In this document: positions 26,266 to 35,223 of the stretch, one piece after another | How the letters are laid out: the number at the start of each line of letters is the position of its first letter | Position numbering within the stretch: the first letter of the stretch is position 1 | NCBI RefSeq assembly: GCF_016775005.1 | Contig: NZ_JAEUXI010000002.1 | Span: 124,001-188,000 of the forward strand | DNA length: 64,000 nt | Reading direction: 5' to 3' | Source: Streptococcus suis | Lineage (GTDB): Bacteria > Bacillota > Bacilli > Lactobacillales > Streptococcaceae | Program-made: the position numbers and the translations under genes | Notes under the pieces: generated by a model | What the model saw: only the letters and a program-made list of their open reading frames with translations | What the model was told of the DNA's origin: nothing | Databases searched by the model: none

Positions 26266-27549
26266 TTATTTTACAGTTGCAGTGCTTGTGATCACTTCTA
26301 CGGCTTTCTTCACAGCGATGTCGTGTTTAAGCATTTCTGGTGAAAGCAAGCTACGAACTTGTGCCACTTCCATCTTGTAAGTTGCTGCCAAGTCTTCGAT
26401 TTCTTTGTTGATTTCTTCTTCAGTTGCTTCGAAACCTTCTGCTTTAGCTACTGCTTCAACAACCAAGTTTGTCTTAGTGCGTTTTTCAGCGTCTGCTTCG
26501 TATTGTTTATGAAGGTCTTCACGAGTTGTACCAGTGATTTGGAAGTACATATCTGGTGAGATACCTTGTTGTTGCATACCACCCAAGAATTCATTGATTG
26601 CACGGTGAACTTCTTCGTGGATCATTTCTTCTGGCAATTCAACGATTTCAGCGTTTTCTACAGCCAATTCAAGAGCTGCTGATTCAACTGCATCGTCAAA
26701 GGCAACTTCTTTTGCTGCTTCCAATTCTTTACGGTACTTAGCTTTCAACTCATCAAGTGTTTCCACTTCTTCGTCGATGTCTTTTGCCAATTCGTCATCC
26801 AAAGCTGGAACTTCTTTTGCTTTTACTTCGTGGATTTTTGTCACGAAGAGGGCTGGTTTACCAGCAAGGTCAGCTGCTTGATAGTCTTCTGGGAAAGTCA
26901 CTTCAACGTTTACTTCTTCACCAGCTGCGTGGCCTACCAATTGTGCTTCAAAACCTGGGATGAATTGACCTGAACCAAGTCCAAGTGAGAAGTTCTCACC
27001 TTTACCACCGTCAAATTCAACGCCGTCGATTGAACCTACAAAGTCGATCACAACTGTGTCGCCTTCAGCTGCTGGACCTTCTTTGATAACCAATTCAGCC
27101 AAGTTGTTGCGTGCAGCTTCGATTTTTGCATCTACTTCTTCGTCAGATACTTCTTTAGTCGCTTCTACTGAAACTGCCAAGTTTTTGTAGTCACCCAATT
27201 TTACTTCAGGTTTTGTCACAACTTCAGCAGTGATTGTCCAGTCTTGACCTTTTTCCATAGATACAACGTCGATTTTTGGTTGTGCAACGACTTCAAGACC
27301 AGCTTCAGCAACTGCTGCTTCATAAGCTGCTGGTAAAAGAGCGTTTACTACATCTTGGTAAAGTGCTTCTTCACCAAATTTTTGGTTGAAAACGGCACGT
27401 GGCAAGTGACCTTTACGGAAACCTGGAAGATTGATATCTTTCTTAACTTTGTTGAAAACGCGGTCCAATTCTGGTTTGATTGCATCTTGACCGATTGTGA
27501 AAGTCAAAACGCCGCGGTTTGTTTCTTTTGCTTCAAATGATACAGACAT
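26266..27549 (-). CDS. tig: Trigger factor (ribosome-bound chaperone and prolyl isomerase)
   Basis: 427 residues. The N-terminal ribosome-binding domain has the signature [19 protein letters not shown] at about 40-58. An FKBP-type peptidyl-prolyl isomerase domain follows ([26 protein letters not shown], about 165-250). The helical C-terminal chaperone domain completes the protein. It assists folding of nascent chains. Single-gene unit with SD AAGGAG and its own terminator. Confidence 0.98.
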   Translation of the reverse strand: MSVSFEAKETNRGVLTFTIGQDAIKPELDRVFNKVKKDINLPGFRKGHLPRAVFNQKFGEEALYQDVVNALLPAAYEAAVAEAGLEVVAQPKIDVVSMEKGQDWTITAEVVTKPEVKLGDYKNLAVSVEATKEVSDEEVDAKIEAARNNLAELVIKEGPAAEGDTVVIDFVGSIDGVEFDGGKGENFSLGLGSGQFIPGFEAQLVGHAAGEEVNVEVTFPEDYQAADLAGKPALFVTKIHEVKAKEVPALDDELAKDIDEEVETLDELKAKYRKELEAAKEVAFDDAVESAALELAVENAEIVELPEEMIHEEVHRAINEFLGGMQQQGISPDMYFQITGTTREDLHKQYEADAEKRTKTNLVVEAVAKAEGFEATEEEINKEIEDLAATYKMEVAQVRSLLSPEMLKHDIAVKKAVEVITSTATVK

Positions 27550-27663
27550 TCTGTCATTCTCCTTAAAATTTTATTGCATACTCTTCATTATACCACAAAT
27601 GACAAGGATTTCAACGATTTTATAATGGACTTTAGGGAAATGGCAGAGCTGAAAGCTAATCTT

Positions 27664-28263
27664 CTAATCTGGTTGCTGTCCGTCGTGGGCCAGCAACTTG
27701 CAGTCTGTCAAGCTCATTTCGGAAAAGACGGCTTCAAAAGAAGAATCTTCTGGCGAGCAGGCATAGATTCCAAAATGGATTTTTCCACCGCCTTCATGTA
27801 AGTGGCAAATCCGCATCTGCTCAAAATGGATACCGTCTTTAGAGTTTTCAATGCAAAAATCACTGCCCCGTCGGCTCAAACGGTAATAGATAGACTTGAC
27901 AGAAGCTGGTATTTCCTGAGTTGCCCAGTCTGAAAAGCCGTGATTGGTCACGACACTGCCCAAGTGCTGAAACTCCTCATTTTCATACTCAATCGAGCCC
28001 TTGATCCAGTTTTCCGAGTCCTGATAGACCACGACACCACACTGGTCAAAGCGGGTATGACTATTGGAAAAATCTGTCTTAACCGTAAAGGAGAAATACT
28101 CTTCCGCCGTATCCATCAAGAGCAGGGGAGCATTGTCATTGACAAAATGGTAATAGGTCTTCTGCCACAAGTCCGTGTGAGCTTGGGTTGTGATTCTGAT
28201 TTCCTTATCTGAGATCTGGTAGTTTTCTGGCTCTCGTACCCAGTAAAAATTCTTGGTGTTCAT
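27664..28263 (-). CDS. DUF1349-family protein, concanavalin-A-like fold
   Basis: 199 residues from the ATG at 28263, which has AAAGGA at proper spacing; an alternative ATG at 28278 overlaps the stop of the preceding gene. The sequence (FSFTVKTDFSNSHTRFDQCGVVVYQDSENWIKGSIEYE, SRRGSDFCIENSKDGIHF) is typical of DUF1349, a lectin/glucanase-like beta sandwich. No signal peptide is seen, so it is probably cytoplasmic. It ends a minus-strand set containing two membrane-linked hydrolases and a small membrane protein. Function unknown. Confidence 0.8.
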   Translation of the reverse strand: MNTKNFYWVREPENYQISDKEIRITTQAHTDLWQKTYYHFVNDNAPLLLMDTAEEYFSFTVKTDFSNSHTRFDQCGVVVYQDSENWIKGSIEYENEEFQHLGSVVTNHGFSDWATQEIPASVKSIYYRLSRRGSDFCIENSKDGIHFEQMRICHLHEGGGKIHFGIYACSPEDSSFEAVFSEMSLTDCKLLAHDGQQPD

Positions 28264-28274
28264 TTGCTTTCCTT

Positions 28275-29162
28275 TCATCTTAGACTGTCTAACCAGTCAC
28301 CGATTGCTGCTTCTGCCTGTCTTGCCAAGCTTTCCTGCTCTGCATTGACCACTTGGGACATATCCGTCGTCGCCCCTGTCAAGCCTTCGGGATTGTTGGA
28401 CTCGATGAAACTGTGGACGGCTTCTGGATAGTCGATGACATCCACAGTGCGACCTGCTTTTTTCATGTCTTCCATAAAGGGCTTGGCCTTTTGGGAAATG
28501 GGGTCCTGACCTGCCAAGACAAAAAGCGTTGGCGGGAAATCCTCTCCTTGATTTGCCACAGAAAGCCCGGTCGTCCAAGGATAAGCCATGATCAAGCCTG
28601 CCAAGTCAAACCAATCCTTGACCAATAATTCGCTGGCAAGGGCTGCATAGTTAGCACCTGCCGAATAGCCGATAATGGAAAACTGTGTCGAATCCACTCC
28701 GTAAGCAGCCTTTTCCTTGACAAAATACAAGACCGTGTCCTTGATTTCCTCTGCTCCGTAAGAAATGGGCTGCACATCTGCCTTGGTATAATTGACCGTT
28801 ACAATGACCGCCTGCCACTGATCCGCCAGTCGCTGACTTTGGGTGTCCAAGACATCTGCATCTCCTCCGACAAAGCCACCACCGTGGACATTGACCACCA
28901 AGGGAAGCGGAGTTTGGCTTGCCTCACTTGGACGGTAAAGATTGACACGAACAGACTCTTTTTCAGGTCGGTCAATCACCAACCGCTCTCCTATTAGCTG
29001 ACTGTCAGGCTTCACCAAGACTGCTCGGTGGACTTGATTGCTTGCACGATAGGACTGCAAGAAAACAGTGAAACCGACCAACAAGAGTAGACTAAGCACT
29101 ATCCAGAAGGACAAGAGGACAAACTGGATTTTCCATTTTTTAGGTAATTCTCTAAACTTCAT
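28275..29162 (-). CDS. Membrane-anchored alpha/beta hydrolase (esterase/lipase family)
   Basis: 295 residues. A basic start MKFRELPKKWK leads to one membrane helix at about 12-35, so the enzyme probably faces outward as a type II anchored protein. The catalytic part has the oxyanion motif VHGGGF near residue 92, the nucleophile elbow GYSAG near 170, LAGQDP with the likely Asp, and AVHSF with the likely His. This resembles the hormone-sensitive-lipase type of esterases. It overlaps the next gene by a few bases and starts two bases past a small membrane protein gene. Substrate unknown. Confidence 0.85.
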   Translation of the reverse strand: MKFRELPKKWKIQFVLLSFWIVLSLLLLVGFTVFLQSYRASNQVHRAVLVKPDSQLIGERLVIDRPEKESVRVNLYRPSEASQTPLPLVVNVHGGGFVGGDADVLDTQSQRLADQWQAVIVTVNYTKADVQPISYGAEEIKDTVLYFVKEKAAYGVDSTQFSIIGYSAGANYAALASELLVKDWFDLAGLIMAYPWTTGLSVANQGEDFPPTLFVLAGQDPISQKAKPFMEDMKKAGRTVDVIDYPEAVHSFIESNNPEGLTGATTDMSQVVNAEQESLARQAEAAIGDWLDSLR

Positions 29163-29163
29163 C

Positions 29164-29310
29164 TTATCCCACCATTACCTGTATCAAGGACCCCAGGGTC
29201 AGCCAAAAATAGAGTAAGAATAACAGGGGTAAAATCACCGCTGCAATTCGTAAGCCAATCATCCATTTACGCCATTTGGGTGGCAGGTCGTGTAAACTTG
29301 TTATTTTCAT
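29164..29310 (-). CDS. Small membrane protein, 48 residues
   Basis: A short gene starting MKITSLHDLPPKWRKWMIGL, then a hydrophobic stretch (IAAVILPLLFLLYFWL), ending VMVG. Its ATG overlaps the TGA of the upstream hydrolase gene (ATGA), and its stop lies just before the ATG of the downstream one, so it is sandwiched with translational coupling on both sides. The basic start followed by a helix resembles the N-terminus of the neighbouring hydrolase (ELPKKWK). It may be a stand-alone membrane peptide or the remnant of a third hydrolase. No homologue is recognised. Confidence 0.65.
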   Translation of the reverse strand: MKITSLHDLPPKWRKWMIGLRIAAVILPLLFLLYFWLTLGSLIQVMVG

Positions 29311-30326
29311 TCTTTTGTTCGATCTTCTAAAAAAGTCATCATACGGTCAAAGGCTTCTGCAGAAACAGGGTCATTTCGTAAATTCGAAACAAAGCCATGC
29401 GGTTTTTCCAACCCTTTTTCTGCTAAGGGATCGACCAACTCATGAACAACATCCGCCTGTTTCAAGGCCTGTTGAAGCGTGATTAGGTCGGTACGGTATT
29501 CACTGCCCAAAAGGAAACTTGCTGGATAGTCCTTGGTCACATGGAGAATCGGATTGTAAGAGTTGATTTCCTCTTCACTGAGATAAATGGTCCCCGCCAC
29601 ATAGTTCCCCACCAGCATCTTGGCACCCAGAGAAAGCTTGGGATAATCCAAAGGGGCATCATCAATAACTAAGGCTTTGACCTGTTCTTTTGCGATACTT
29701 GGCTCCATGTCCAATAGCTGAGCGTAGTCCTGATTGGCCAAGACACTGCCATATTGGGCAACCATGATAGCACCTGCAGAGGACCCCATCAGAATGACAT
29801 CGTCCATATTCAGATGATATTCTTCTGCGTGTTCCTTTATATAAGCGATAGCCTGATTCATCTGAATGAGGGGCGTTGGAAAGTGGAAATCTGGCACCAA
29901 AGCGTAGTCCACATTTACAAGATTATAGCCCTTTGAAACCATATCATCAAGCAAATAAGTCGCTTCACTGGCTGCCAGCGGGTCGCCCATATTTTTACTA
30001 CCTGCAAAGAAGCCACCACCATGAAAATAAAAAAGCGTTGGACGGTCAGCTTCTAGATTTTGGTCTGGATAGATAATATCTAAAAAGCTATTGGGATATT
30101 CCTTGCTATAGGCAATCTCACTTTTCAGATAGTGACCATTTTCTTTCGTACCGTCAATAGCTTCATAAAGAGGGCTGTAGGAGTTGGGCGAACTGGACTT
30201 GTAAATCATCTTTTGAATAGCACCTACTACTAACTGTGGATGATTGGTAACGGAAATATAGGCAACCAGGCCTAAGCCTGCTACAATTCCAAGCAACCAC
30301 AAAAGATAGGTTTTCATCTTCTTCAT
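29307..30326 (-). CDS. Alpha/beta hydrolase with N-terminal membrane segment
   Basis: 339 residues from ATG 30326, preceded by AAAGGA; two extra codons upstream would need a TTG start. One hydrophobic segment follows MKKMKTYLLWLLGIVAGLGLVAYI. The oxyanion motif FHGGGFFAGS is near 100 and the nucleophile elbow GSSAGA near 183. The C-terminal His is probably in EKPHGFVS. This is the first gene of a minus-strand unit (hydrolase, small membrane protein, hydrolase, DUF1349). It is divergent from a TetR-family gene with a palindromic operator between them, so TetR control is likely. Substrate unknown. Confidence 0.85.
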   Translation of the reverse strand: MKKMKTYLLWLLGIVAGLGLVAYISVTNHPQLVVGAIQKMIYKSSSPNSYSPLYEAIDGTKENGHYLKSEIAYSKEYPNSFLDIIYPDQNLEADRPTLFYFHGGGFFAGSKNMGDPLAASEATYLLDDMVSKGYNLVNVDYALVPDFHFPTPLIQMNQAIAYIKEHAEEYHLNMDDVILMGSSAGAIMVAQYGSVLANQDYAQLLDMEPSIAKEQVKALVIDDAPLDYPKLSLGAKMLVGNYVAGTIYLSEEEINSYNPILHVTKDYPASFLLGSEYRTDLITLQQALKQADVVHELVDPLAEKGLEKPHGFVSNLRNDPVSAEAFDRMMTFLEDRTKE

Positions 30327-30394
30327 ACACAATTCCTTTCTTTTTCACAATAGACTTGTGAAAAAACTAGGAGTATTATACAATGAAAAAAAGA

Positions 30395-30412
30395 GTGAGA
30401 CAAGTGTCTCAC
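30395..30412. promoter_or_regulatory. Palindromic operator between TetR gene and hydrolase operon
   Basis: GTGAGACA, two bases, TGTCTCAC: a perfect 8-bp inverted repeat midway between the divergent genes. A further half site TGTCTCAT overlaps the tetR-like start. Typical of TetR autoregulation. Confidence 0.75.
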
Positions 30413-30443
30413 AATAAATAAGACAGAAAGCAGAATATGTCTC

Positions 30444-30974
30444 ATGAAAGAACATTATGTAGAAAACCAGCTGAGCCAGACCTTGATTCAACTTTTACAA
30501 GAAAAAGATCTCCAAAACCTGACGGTCAAGGAGGTTTGCTTGAAAGCCCAAATCGGACGAGCATCCTTTTATCGTTACTATTCTTCACTAGAAGATGTTC
30601 TCTCCCAGCAATCCCGCCGACTCATGCAGGAGTGGGGACGAGAGTTTGAAGCCAACCCGCAGTCCACACCTGATAGGGTCTTTCAAAGCCTCTTTCAGCA
30701 TTTTCAAGAACACAAGGAATTTTACAACATCCTCTACCGCTACCAGCTAACACAGGTCATCGTGGATACCATAAAGGAAAAGATTGAATTAACAGCTGAC
30801 CTTCCAAATGACATTGCCTACGGCAAATCCTTTTTCGCCTATGCCATTTTCGGCTGGATCAATGAGTGGATCTCACGCGGTCTGCCAGAAAATCCCACCC
30901 AACTCAATCAACTCTTTCAAGAGCAAGCTGGGGTGATTTTGGGGACTTTGCAGGCCTTGTATCGTCAAGAGTAG
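30444..30974 (+). CDS. TetR/AcrR-family transcriptional regulator
   Basis: 176 residues. The N-terminal helix-turn-helix lies at about 5-50 (LIQLLQEKDLQNLTVKEVCLKAQIGRASFYRYYSSLEDVL). The C-terminal ligand domain is of the DUF-type seen in Dha-operon and other Firmicute TetR regulators. It is divergent from the hydrolase operon and probably controls it and itself through the palindrome at 30395-30412. The ribosome site is weak, which may fit low expression. Inducer unknown. Confidence 0.88.
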   Translation: MKEHYVENQLSQTLIQLLQEKDLQNLTVKEVCLKAQIGRASFYRYYSSLEDVLSQQSRRLMQEWGREFEANPQSTPDRVFQSLFQHFQEHKEFYNILYRYQLTQVIVDTIKEKIELTADLPNDIAYGKSFFAYAIFGWINEWISRGLPENPTQLNQLFQEQAGVILGTLQALYRQE

Positions 30975-30980
30975 CGGGTA

Positions 30981-31817
30981 CTATTCCTCCAAAAAGGCTA
31001 TCAAGGCTGTTGAAAAGGCCTCTGCATTTTGGAAGATAGATCCGTGACCCGCATTTGGATAGATGATCAGTTGGCTGTTTTTGATTTTCTCATGCATAAT
31101 ATAAGAGTTCTCAGTCGGAACTTGCATATCCTTGTCACCGTTGACGATCAGCGTTGGTTGCGTGATAAAGGTCATATCGTCCTGAGGATCTCTACCCCAG
31201 CGTTTGATGGCCTTCAGCTGGGTTAAAAATCCTGGGACATTCATGTCCTTGTCTGCATACTCGGCTTTTCTTTCTCCCATACGACCCAAAACTTTTTCAG
31301 CTTCCAAGCGACCTGCTTCATCGTGATTATAGAAAATGTAGCGTTTTGGATCCACACGCTCCAGACCAGCCTTCAGCATATAGCGGAAGGTTTTTCCTGT
31401 CACCTTATCCACTTCATCACCGCCACGAGGACCTGTTCCTGCTAGAATCAAGCGGTTAACCATTTGGCTATCCAGACGAACGATTTCTTGGGCAATAAAA
31501 CCACCCATAGAAAGACCGAGCAGGTTAATTTTCGTATGCCCCAAAGCCTTGATAATAGCATGAGCCTGCTCTGCCATTCCTGGAATAGTAGGAGCTACCT
31601 TGCCTTGACTGGCTCCGACGCCAGGCAAATCAAGAACAATGACATGCTCTTTTTCAGCCAGTAAATCCAGCAATTTTGGATCCCAGTTGTCCAAGGTTGC
31701 GGCCAAATGGACCAACAAGACCAGGGGCAGTTTAGACTGGCCCTTGCCTAGTTCACGGTAAGCAATCTGATTGCCTGCGACAGTAATGTATTGATTTCTG
31801 GTTGTGATATAAGACAT
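30981..31817 (-). CDS. Alpha/beta hydrolase
   Basis: 278 residues, no signal peptide, so cytoplasmic. The nucleophile elbow is GLSMGG near 118. The Asp is probably in VNGDKD and the His in GHGSIF near the end. In place of the usual HG after the first strand there is LVHLAATLDNWDP. The fold matches the haloperoxidase/esterase type (Pfam Abhydrolase_1). It is transcribed with the following oxidoreductase gene 11 bases upstream and is convergent with the TetR gene. Substrate unknown. Confidence 0.85.
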   Translation of the reverse strand: MSYITTRNQYITVAGNQIAYRELGKGQSKLPLVLLVHLAATLDNWDPKLLDLLAEKEHVIVLDLPGVGASQGKVAPTIPGMAEQAHAIIKALGHTKINLLGLSMGGFIAQEIVRLDSQMVNRLILAGTGPRGGDEVDKVTGKTFRYMLKAGLERVDPKRYIFYNHDEAGRLEAEKVLGRMGERKAEYADKDMNVPGFLTQLKAIKRWGRDPQDDMTFITQPTLIVNGDKDMQVPTENSYIMHEKIKNSQLIIYPNAGHGSIFQNAEAFSTALIAFLEE

Positions 31818-31828
31818 AAGTACTCCTA

Positions 31829-32830
31829 CTATTTAAAACTGAGGACAGTTTTTCCACGTGAGCGACCGTTTGCGACCTTGTCCAAGGCTGCGTTGACTTC
31901 TTCAAATGGGTAAACAGTGTCGACAGACGGTTTGATTTCTAGTTTGCTGAAAATGTCTGCTACTTCTTGTAACTGTTGACCATTGCTTTCTACGAAGATG
32001 AAATGGTAGTGTACGCCGTAGCTTGCCGCCATTTTATCAAACTTGCGACCGACCAAACCAAGCAGGATTTGTTTCCATTTCGGCAGGTTCATGCGTTTGG
32101 CAAATTCACCGTTTGGCATGGCACGGAGGGAAACCAGGTGACCACCTTTTTTCATGATCGACATTTGTTTTTCGGTTTCTGCACCGCCAAGTGTGTCCAG
32201 GACATAGTCGATTTGGGAGAGGGTTTTGGTGTAATCTTCTGTCTTGTAGTCGATAAACTGGTCAGCACCCAGCGCCAATACCCGCTCTGCATTTGCCTCA
32301 TCACCGTTGGTAATGACCGTCAAGCCCTTGGCTTTAGCAATGGGAATGGCCATCCCGCCGACACCACCAGTACCACCTGAGATGAAAATGGTCTTGCCAG
32401 CTTCTGCACCCATGAGGTCCAATGCCTGCATAATGGTCAGGGCAGTCAGAGGAACAGCTGCCGCTTCCACATCTGTCAGATAGGCAGGAACTTTGGCAAG
32501 GGCTATAGCCTCAACTGCTACATACTCGGCAAAGGCACCGATATTGTCGAGGGGAAGACGACCAAAGACACGGTCACCAACTGCAAAATTAGTCACGCTT
32601 GAGCCGACTTCTTCGACCAAGCCAACGACCTCATTGCCTGCTGTTTGTGGCAATTTGTAAGGCACAATCATCTTGACATCTCCACGAGAAATCATGTTGT
32701 CCAGAGGATTGACACCTGCTGCGGTCACTTTGACAAGGACTTGGTCTGCCTTGATATTCGGTTTAGCAATGTCAGTTAGGTTAAGTACGATATTGTTTTT
32801 GTTATAAGATGTATGTTGTGCTGCTTTCAT
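31829..32830 (-). CDS. NADP-dependent oxidoreductase, zinc-free MDR/quinone-reductase type
   Basis: 333 residues. The GroES-like N-terminal domain (about 1-125) is followed by a Rossmann domain with SGGTGGVGGMAIPIAK near 150. Structural zinc cysteines are missing, as in quinone reductases of the medium-chain dehydrogenase family. It starts just downstream of a palindrome ACTTGTAT/ATACAAGT and an Rrf2-type regulator gene, suggesting redox- or electrophile-responsive control. The exact substrate is unknown. Confidence 0.88.
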   Translation of the reverse strand: MKAAQHTSYNKNNIVLNLTDIAKPNIKADQVLVKVTAAGVNPLDNMISRGDVKMIVPYKLPQTAGNEVVGLVEEVGSSVTNFAVGDRVFGRLPLDNIGAFAEYVAVEAIALAKVPAYLTDVEAAAVPLTALTIMQALDLMGAEAGKTIFISGGTGGVGGMAIPIAKAKGLTVITNGDEANAERVLALGADQFIDYKTEDYTKTLSQIDYVLDTLGGAETEKQMSIMKKGGHLVSLRAMPNGEFAKRMNLPKWKQILLGLVGRKFDKMAASYGVHYHFIFVESNGQQLQEVADIFSKLEIKPSVDTVYPFEEVNAALDKVANGRSRGKTVLSFK

Positions 32831-32851
32831 GGTTTACTCCTTTTTTAAACG

Positions 32852-32870
32852 ACTTGTATTTGATACAAGT
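32852..32870. promoter_or_regulatory. Rrf2-type operator upstream of the oxidoreductase
   Basis: ACTTGTAT, three bases, ATACAAGT: perfect 8-bp inverted repeat 22 bases before the oxidoreductase start. A matching half site ACTTGTATC lies before the regulator gene at 33352. Confidence 0.7.
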
Positions 32871-32905
32871 CTAAGTTGGACGAAATAGAAACTGACTTGT
32901 GAAAG

Positions 32906-33334
32906 TCAGTTGGTTTTTTTTGCCTCTTGATACAAGTTGGCAATGACCTGGCCCAAGCTTTCTTGGGATAATCTATCCTGTAAATCCTGCTCAATGGTCG
33001 CAAAGATTGGCTGGACAGCTCCTGCAATGTGCCGACCAACTGGGCAGGCTTGATTGGCGTGTTGGTGCTGTTGAAAGAGCTGGATATGCGTGACTTCCTG
33101 GGTAGCATAGTAGATGTCCAGGAGACTGATGTCCGCCGGATCCTTGCTCAACTCATAGCCAGCCTTGCCCTGCTGGGACTGGATGATGCCTGCATTCTTC
33201 AAGAGAGCGATGACCTTGCGGATATAACTAGCATTGGTACCGACGCTGGTTGCCAAGGCCTGCGACGTCATGACGTCACTACTCTCGCTAATCATGGTCA
33301 AAATATGCAAAGCTACTGAAAATTTGGTATCCAT
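32906..33334 (-). CDS. Rrf2-family transcriptional regulator
   Basis: 142 residues. The winged helix-turn-helix at the N-terminus reads FSVALHILTMISESSDVMTSQALATSVGTNASYIRKVIALLKNAG, typical of Rrf2. Only one cysteine is present (ACPVG), so an Fe-S cluster of the IscR kind is unlikely; it is closer to the YwnA/SaiR subgroup. It probably represses itself and the adjacent oxidoreductase and hydrolase genes through ACTTGTAT sites. A hairpin AACTGACTT/AAGTCAGTT follows its stop. Confidence 0.88.
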   Translation of the reverse strand: MDTKFSVALHILTMISESSDVMTSQALATSVGTNASYIRKVIALLKNAGIIQSQQGKAGYELSKDPADISLLDIYYATQEVTHIQLFQQHQHANQACPVGRHIAGAVQPIFATIEQDLQDRLSQESLGQVIANLYQEAKKTN

Positions 33335-33351
33335 GGAAATCCTCCCTTTGA

Positions 33352-33376
33352 ACTTGTATCAACCACAAGAACAAGT
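33352..33376. promoter_or_regulatory. Rrf2-type operator upstream of the regulator gene
   Basis: Half site ACTTGTATC at 33352-33360 followed by ACAAG and ACAAGT copies: an imperfect version of the 32852 palindrome, 18 bases before the regulator start. Confidence 0.5.
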
Positions 33377-33442
33377 TTAGCATAAAGAAATCTACTTGGC
33401 AAGGATTTTGTATTCAAAAAAATCACAACCGCTTGGTTGTGA

Positions 33443-34006
33443 CTAATTTTTCCGTATCTGATCTTCCTGATAGGCCGCACGTGCTCCGCCGATCAGCTTG
33501 GGACGGCTGGCAAGGGCGGTGACATGGGCCTGGCCGATCTCACGCAAGCTCGGTCTAATTGGCACTTGGACGTGCTTGATGTGCATACCAATCGCTGTAT
33601 CACCGATGTCCACACCTGCCTGAGCTGTGATAAATTCCACTTCGACCGGGTCTTTCATATACTTGAAGGCCGCCAATTGACCAGAGCCTCCTGCATGAAG
33701 GGTGGGGAGGACATTGACTATTTCCAAATCTTTCTGGATAGCCAATTCCCGCTCCACTACCAAGGCACGATTGAGGTGCTCACAGCCTTGGACAGCTAGG
33801 TAAATGCCCTTTGATCTCAAAATATCCAGAATGGTTTCGACAACGGCTTCTCCAACTTCCAGACTGGAATTTTTGCCAATATGCCCACCAATGACCTCAC
33901 TAGAAGACAAACCTAGCACAAAAATCTGACCCTTTTGAAGATTGCTGAGTTCTAAAATCTCTTCGACAGCTTGCTTAGTTTGGTCTTTAATTTCCTTTAA
34001 TGACAT
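33443..34006 (-). CDS. TIGR01440/UPF0340 family protein
   Basis: 187 residues, start [21 protein letters not shown]. The blocks [32 protein letters not shown] and [19 protein letters not shown] are typical of the UPF0340 family (TIGR01440). Function is unknown; members are soluble and often adjoin ECF vitamin-transport genes. Its start overlaps the end of the ECF S-component gene, so it is part of the truA-kinase-S-component operon. Confidence 0.85.
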   Translation of the reverse strand: MSLKEIKDQTKQAVEEILELSNLQKGQIFVLGLSSSEVIGGHIGKNSSLEVGEAVVETILDILRSKGIYLAVQGCEHLNRALVVERELAIQKDLEIVNVLPTLHAGGSGQLAAFKYMKDPVEVEFITAQAGVDIGDTAIGMHIKHVQVPIRPSLREIGQAHVTALASRPKLIGGARAAYQEDQIRKN

Positions 34007-34472
34007 GATTTACTGCACCAATTCTTTCTATTGCCTGAGCCAAGATGTAACCAACTACCAAACCAACTGTGTTTTGCAGAGTATTACTCATCAGACTTGT
34101 AACAGCGTCAGCTACATTATACATGAAACTAGATGCCACAAAGTAGCCACCAATCATGGAAAGACTGGCAAGAACAACTCCAATCAAACGTTTCTTACCC
34201 GTCCATCCTGCAAAATAACCCTGAGCACCGTGGAAAAGCAAGCTAAAGAAAGCCCACTGGGGATAGCCCAACAAAAAATCAATTAGAAGCCCTGACAGTC
34301 CGCCAACAATGGCTCCTTCTTTCTTACCCAAGTAAAAGGCTGTAAAGAAAACTCCAACGTCCAAGAGTGTTACAAAGCCGGATAGGGTCGGCATGTGGAT
34401 ATGCGCCAAGACCAAGGTCAATGCTGTTAGAATGGCTAACAATACTAGTTCTTGCGTCTTTTTATTTCTCAT
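33987..34472 (-). CDS. ECF transporter substrate-binding (S) component, probably for vitamin B6-type substrate
   Basis: 161 residues with five to six hydrophobic helices, starting [28 protein letters not shown]. The N-terminal arginine/lysine patch and [11 protein letters not shown] block are typical of S components that dock to the shared EcfAAT module. It lies next to a ThiD/PdxK-type kinase gene with an 11-base overlap, which suggests a pyridoxine or hydroxymethylpyrimidine substrate (PdxU or HmpT-like). No energising subunits are in this window. The substrate is inferred from context. Confidence 0.8.
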   Translation of the reverse strand: MRNKKTQELVLLAILTALTLVLAHIHMPTLSGFVTLLDVGVFFTAFYLGKKEGAIVGGLSGLLIDFLLGYPQWAFFSLLFHGAQGYFAGWTGKKRLIGVVLASLSMIGGYFVASSFMYNVADAVTSLMSNTLQNTVGLVVGYILAQAIERIGAVNHVIKGN

Positions 34473-35223
34473 ACTGAATTACCCCATATTGATCTGATTT
34501 TAAGATGGCTGCATGGACAAAGTCCTTGGATAATTTGACTGCTTCCAAAGAGTCCTGTCCTAGCAAAAGCTGACTGGCAATGCTGGACGCAAAGGTACAG
34601 CCTGCACCCACATTGTTTTCTGAAAGCAGAGGAGACTTGAGCACCACCACTTCCTGCCCGTCATAGTACACATCGACAGCCTGTGAACCTCCCAAGCGAT
34701 TGCCCCCCTTGATAACCACCGACTTGGCCCCCAAGTCATAAAGTGCCACCGCCGCCTGCTCCATCTCTTCCACCGTTTGGATGTCTTTTTGGAGCAATAG
34801 CTGAGCTTCTGCCAGATTTGGCGTGATGATGCAGATATAGGGAAGGAATTTCAAGAGTTCATCCCTCAGTTGGCTGACCTCGGTATCATGCGTTTCCTTA
34901 CAGACCAAGACCGGATCCAAAACCACTGGAATATCCTGATGAGACTTGATAAAATCCAAGGCCTGCTCTGCTATTTCCACCGTCGGAAGCAAACCAATCT
35001 TAATAGCTGAAAAGGGCACATCCTTCAAACTAGCCAACTGCTGGGCAAACACCGCTGCATCTGTCGGAATAACCTCAAAACCTTTTTCCGTCATAGCTGT
35101 CAAGCAGGTCACCGCCACAAAACCATGCAGGCCATGGACTGTGTAAGTTGTCAGGTCTGCATGGAGGCCGCCACCGCTGAAAATATCATTGCCTGAAAGC
35201 GCCAAAATATACTTAGTCTTCAT
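34462..35223 (-). CDS. ThiD/PdxK-family kinase (hydroxymethylpyrimidine or pyridoxal kinase)
   Basis: 253 residues of the ribokinase fold. The start reads [27 protein letters not shown] and the anion-hole motif near the end is [14 protein letters not shown], so the catalytic base region GAGC is present. In streptococci such genes between truA and an ECF S component are annotated as pyridoxine/pyridoxal or HMP kinases. The start overlaps the truA stop by 11 bases. Which vitamin it phosphorylates cannot be decided from sequence alone. Confidence 0.85.
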   Translation of the reverse strand: MKTKYILALSGNDIFSGGGLHADLTTYTVHGLHGFVAVTCLTAMTEKGFEVIPTDAAVFAQQLASLKDVPFSAIKIGLLPTVEIAEQALDFIKSHQDIPVVLDPVLVCKETHDTEVSQLRDELLKFLPYICIITPNLAEAQLLLQKDIQTVEEMEQAAVALYDLGAKSVVIKGGNRLGGSQAVDVYYDGQEVVVLKSPLLSENNVGAGCTFASSIASQLLLGQDSLEAVKLSKDFVHAAILKSDQYGVIQYEK

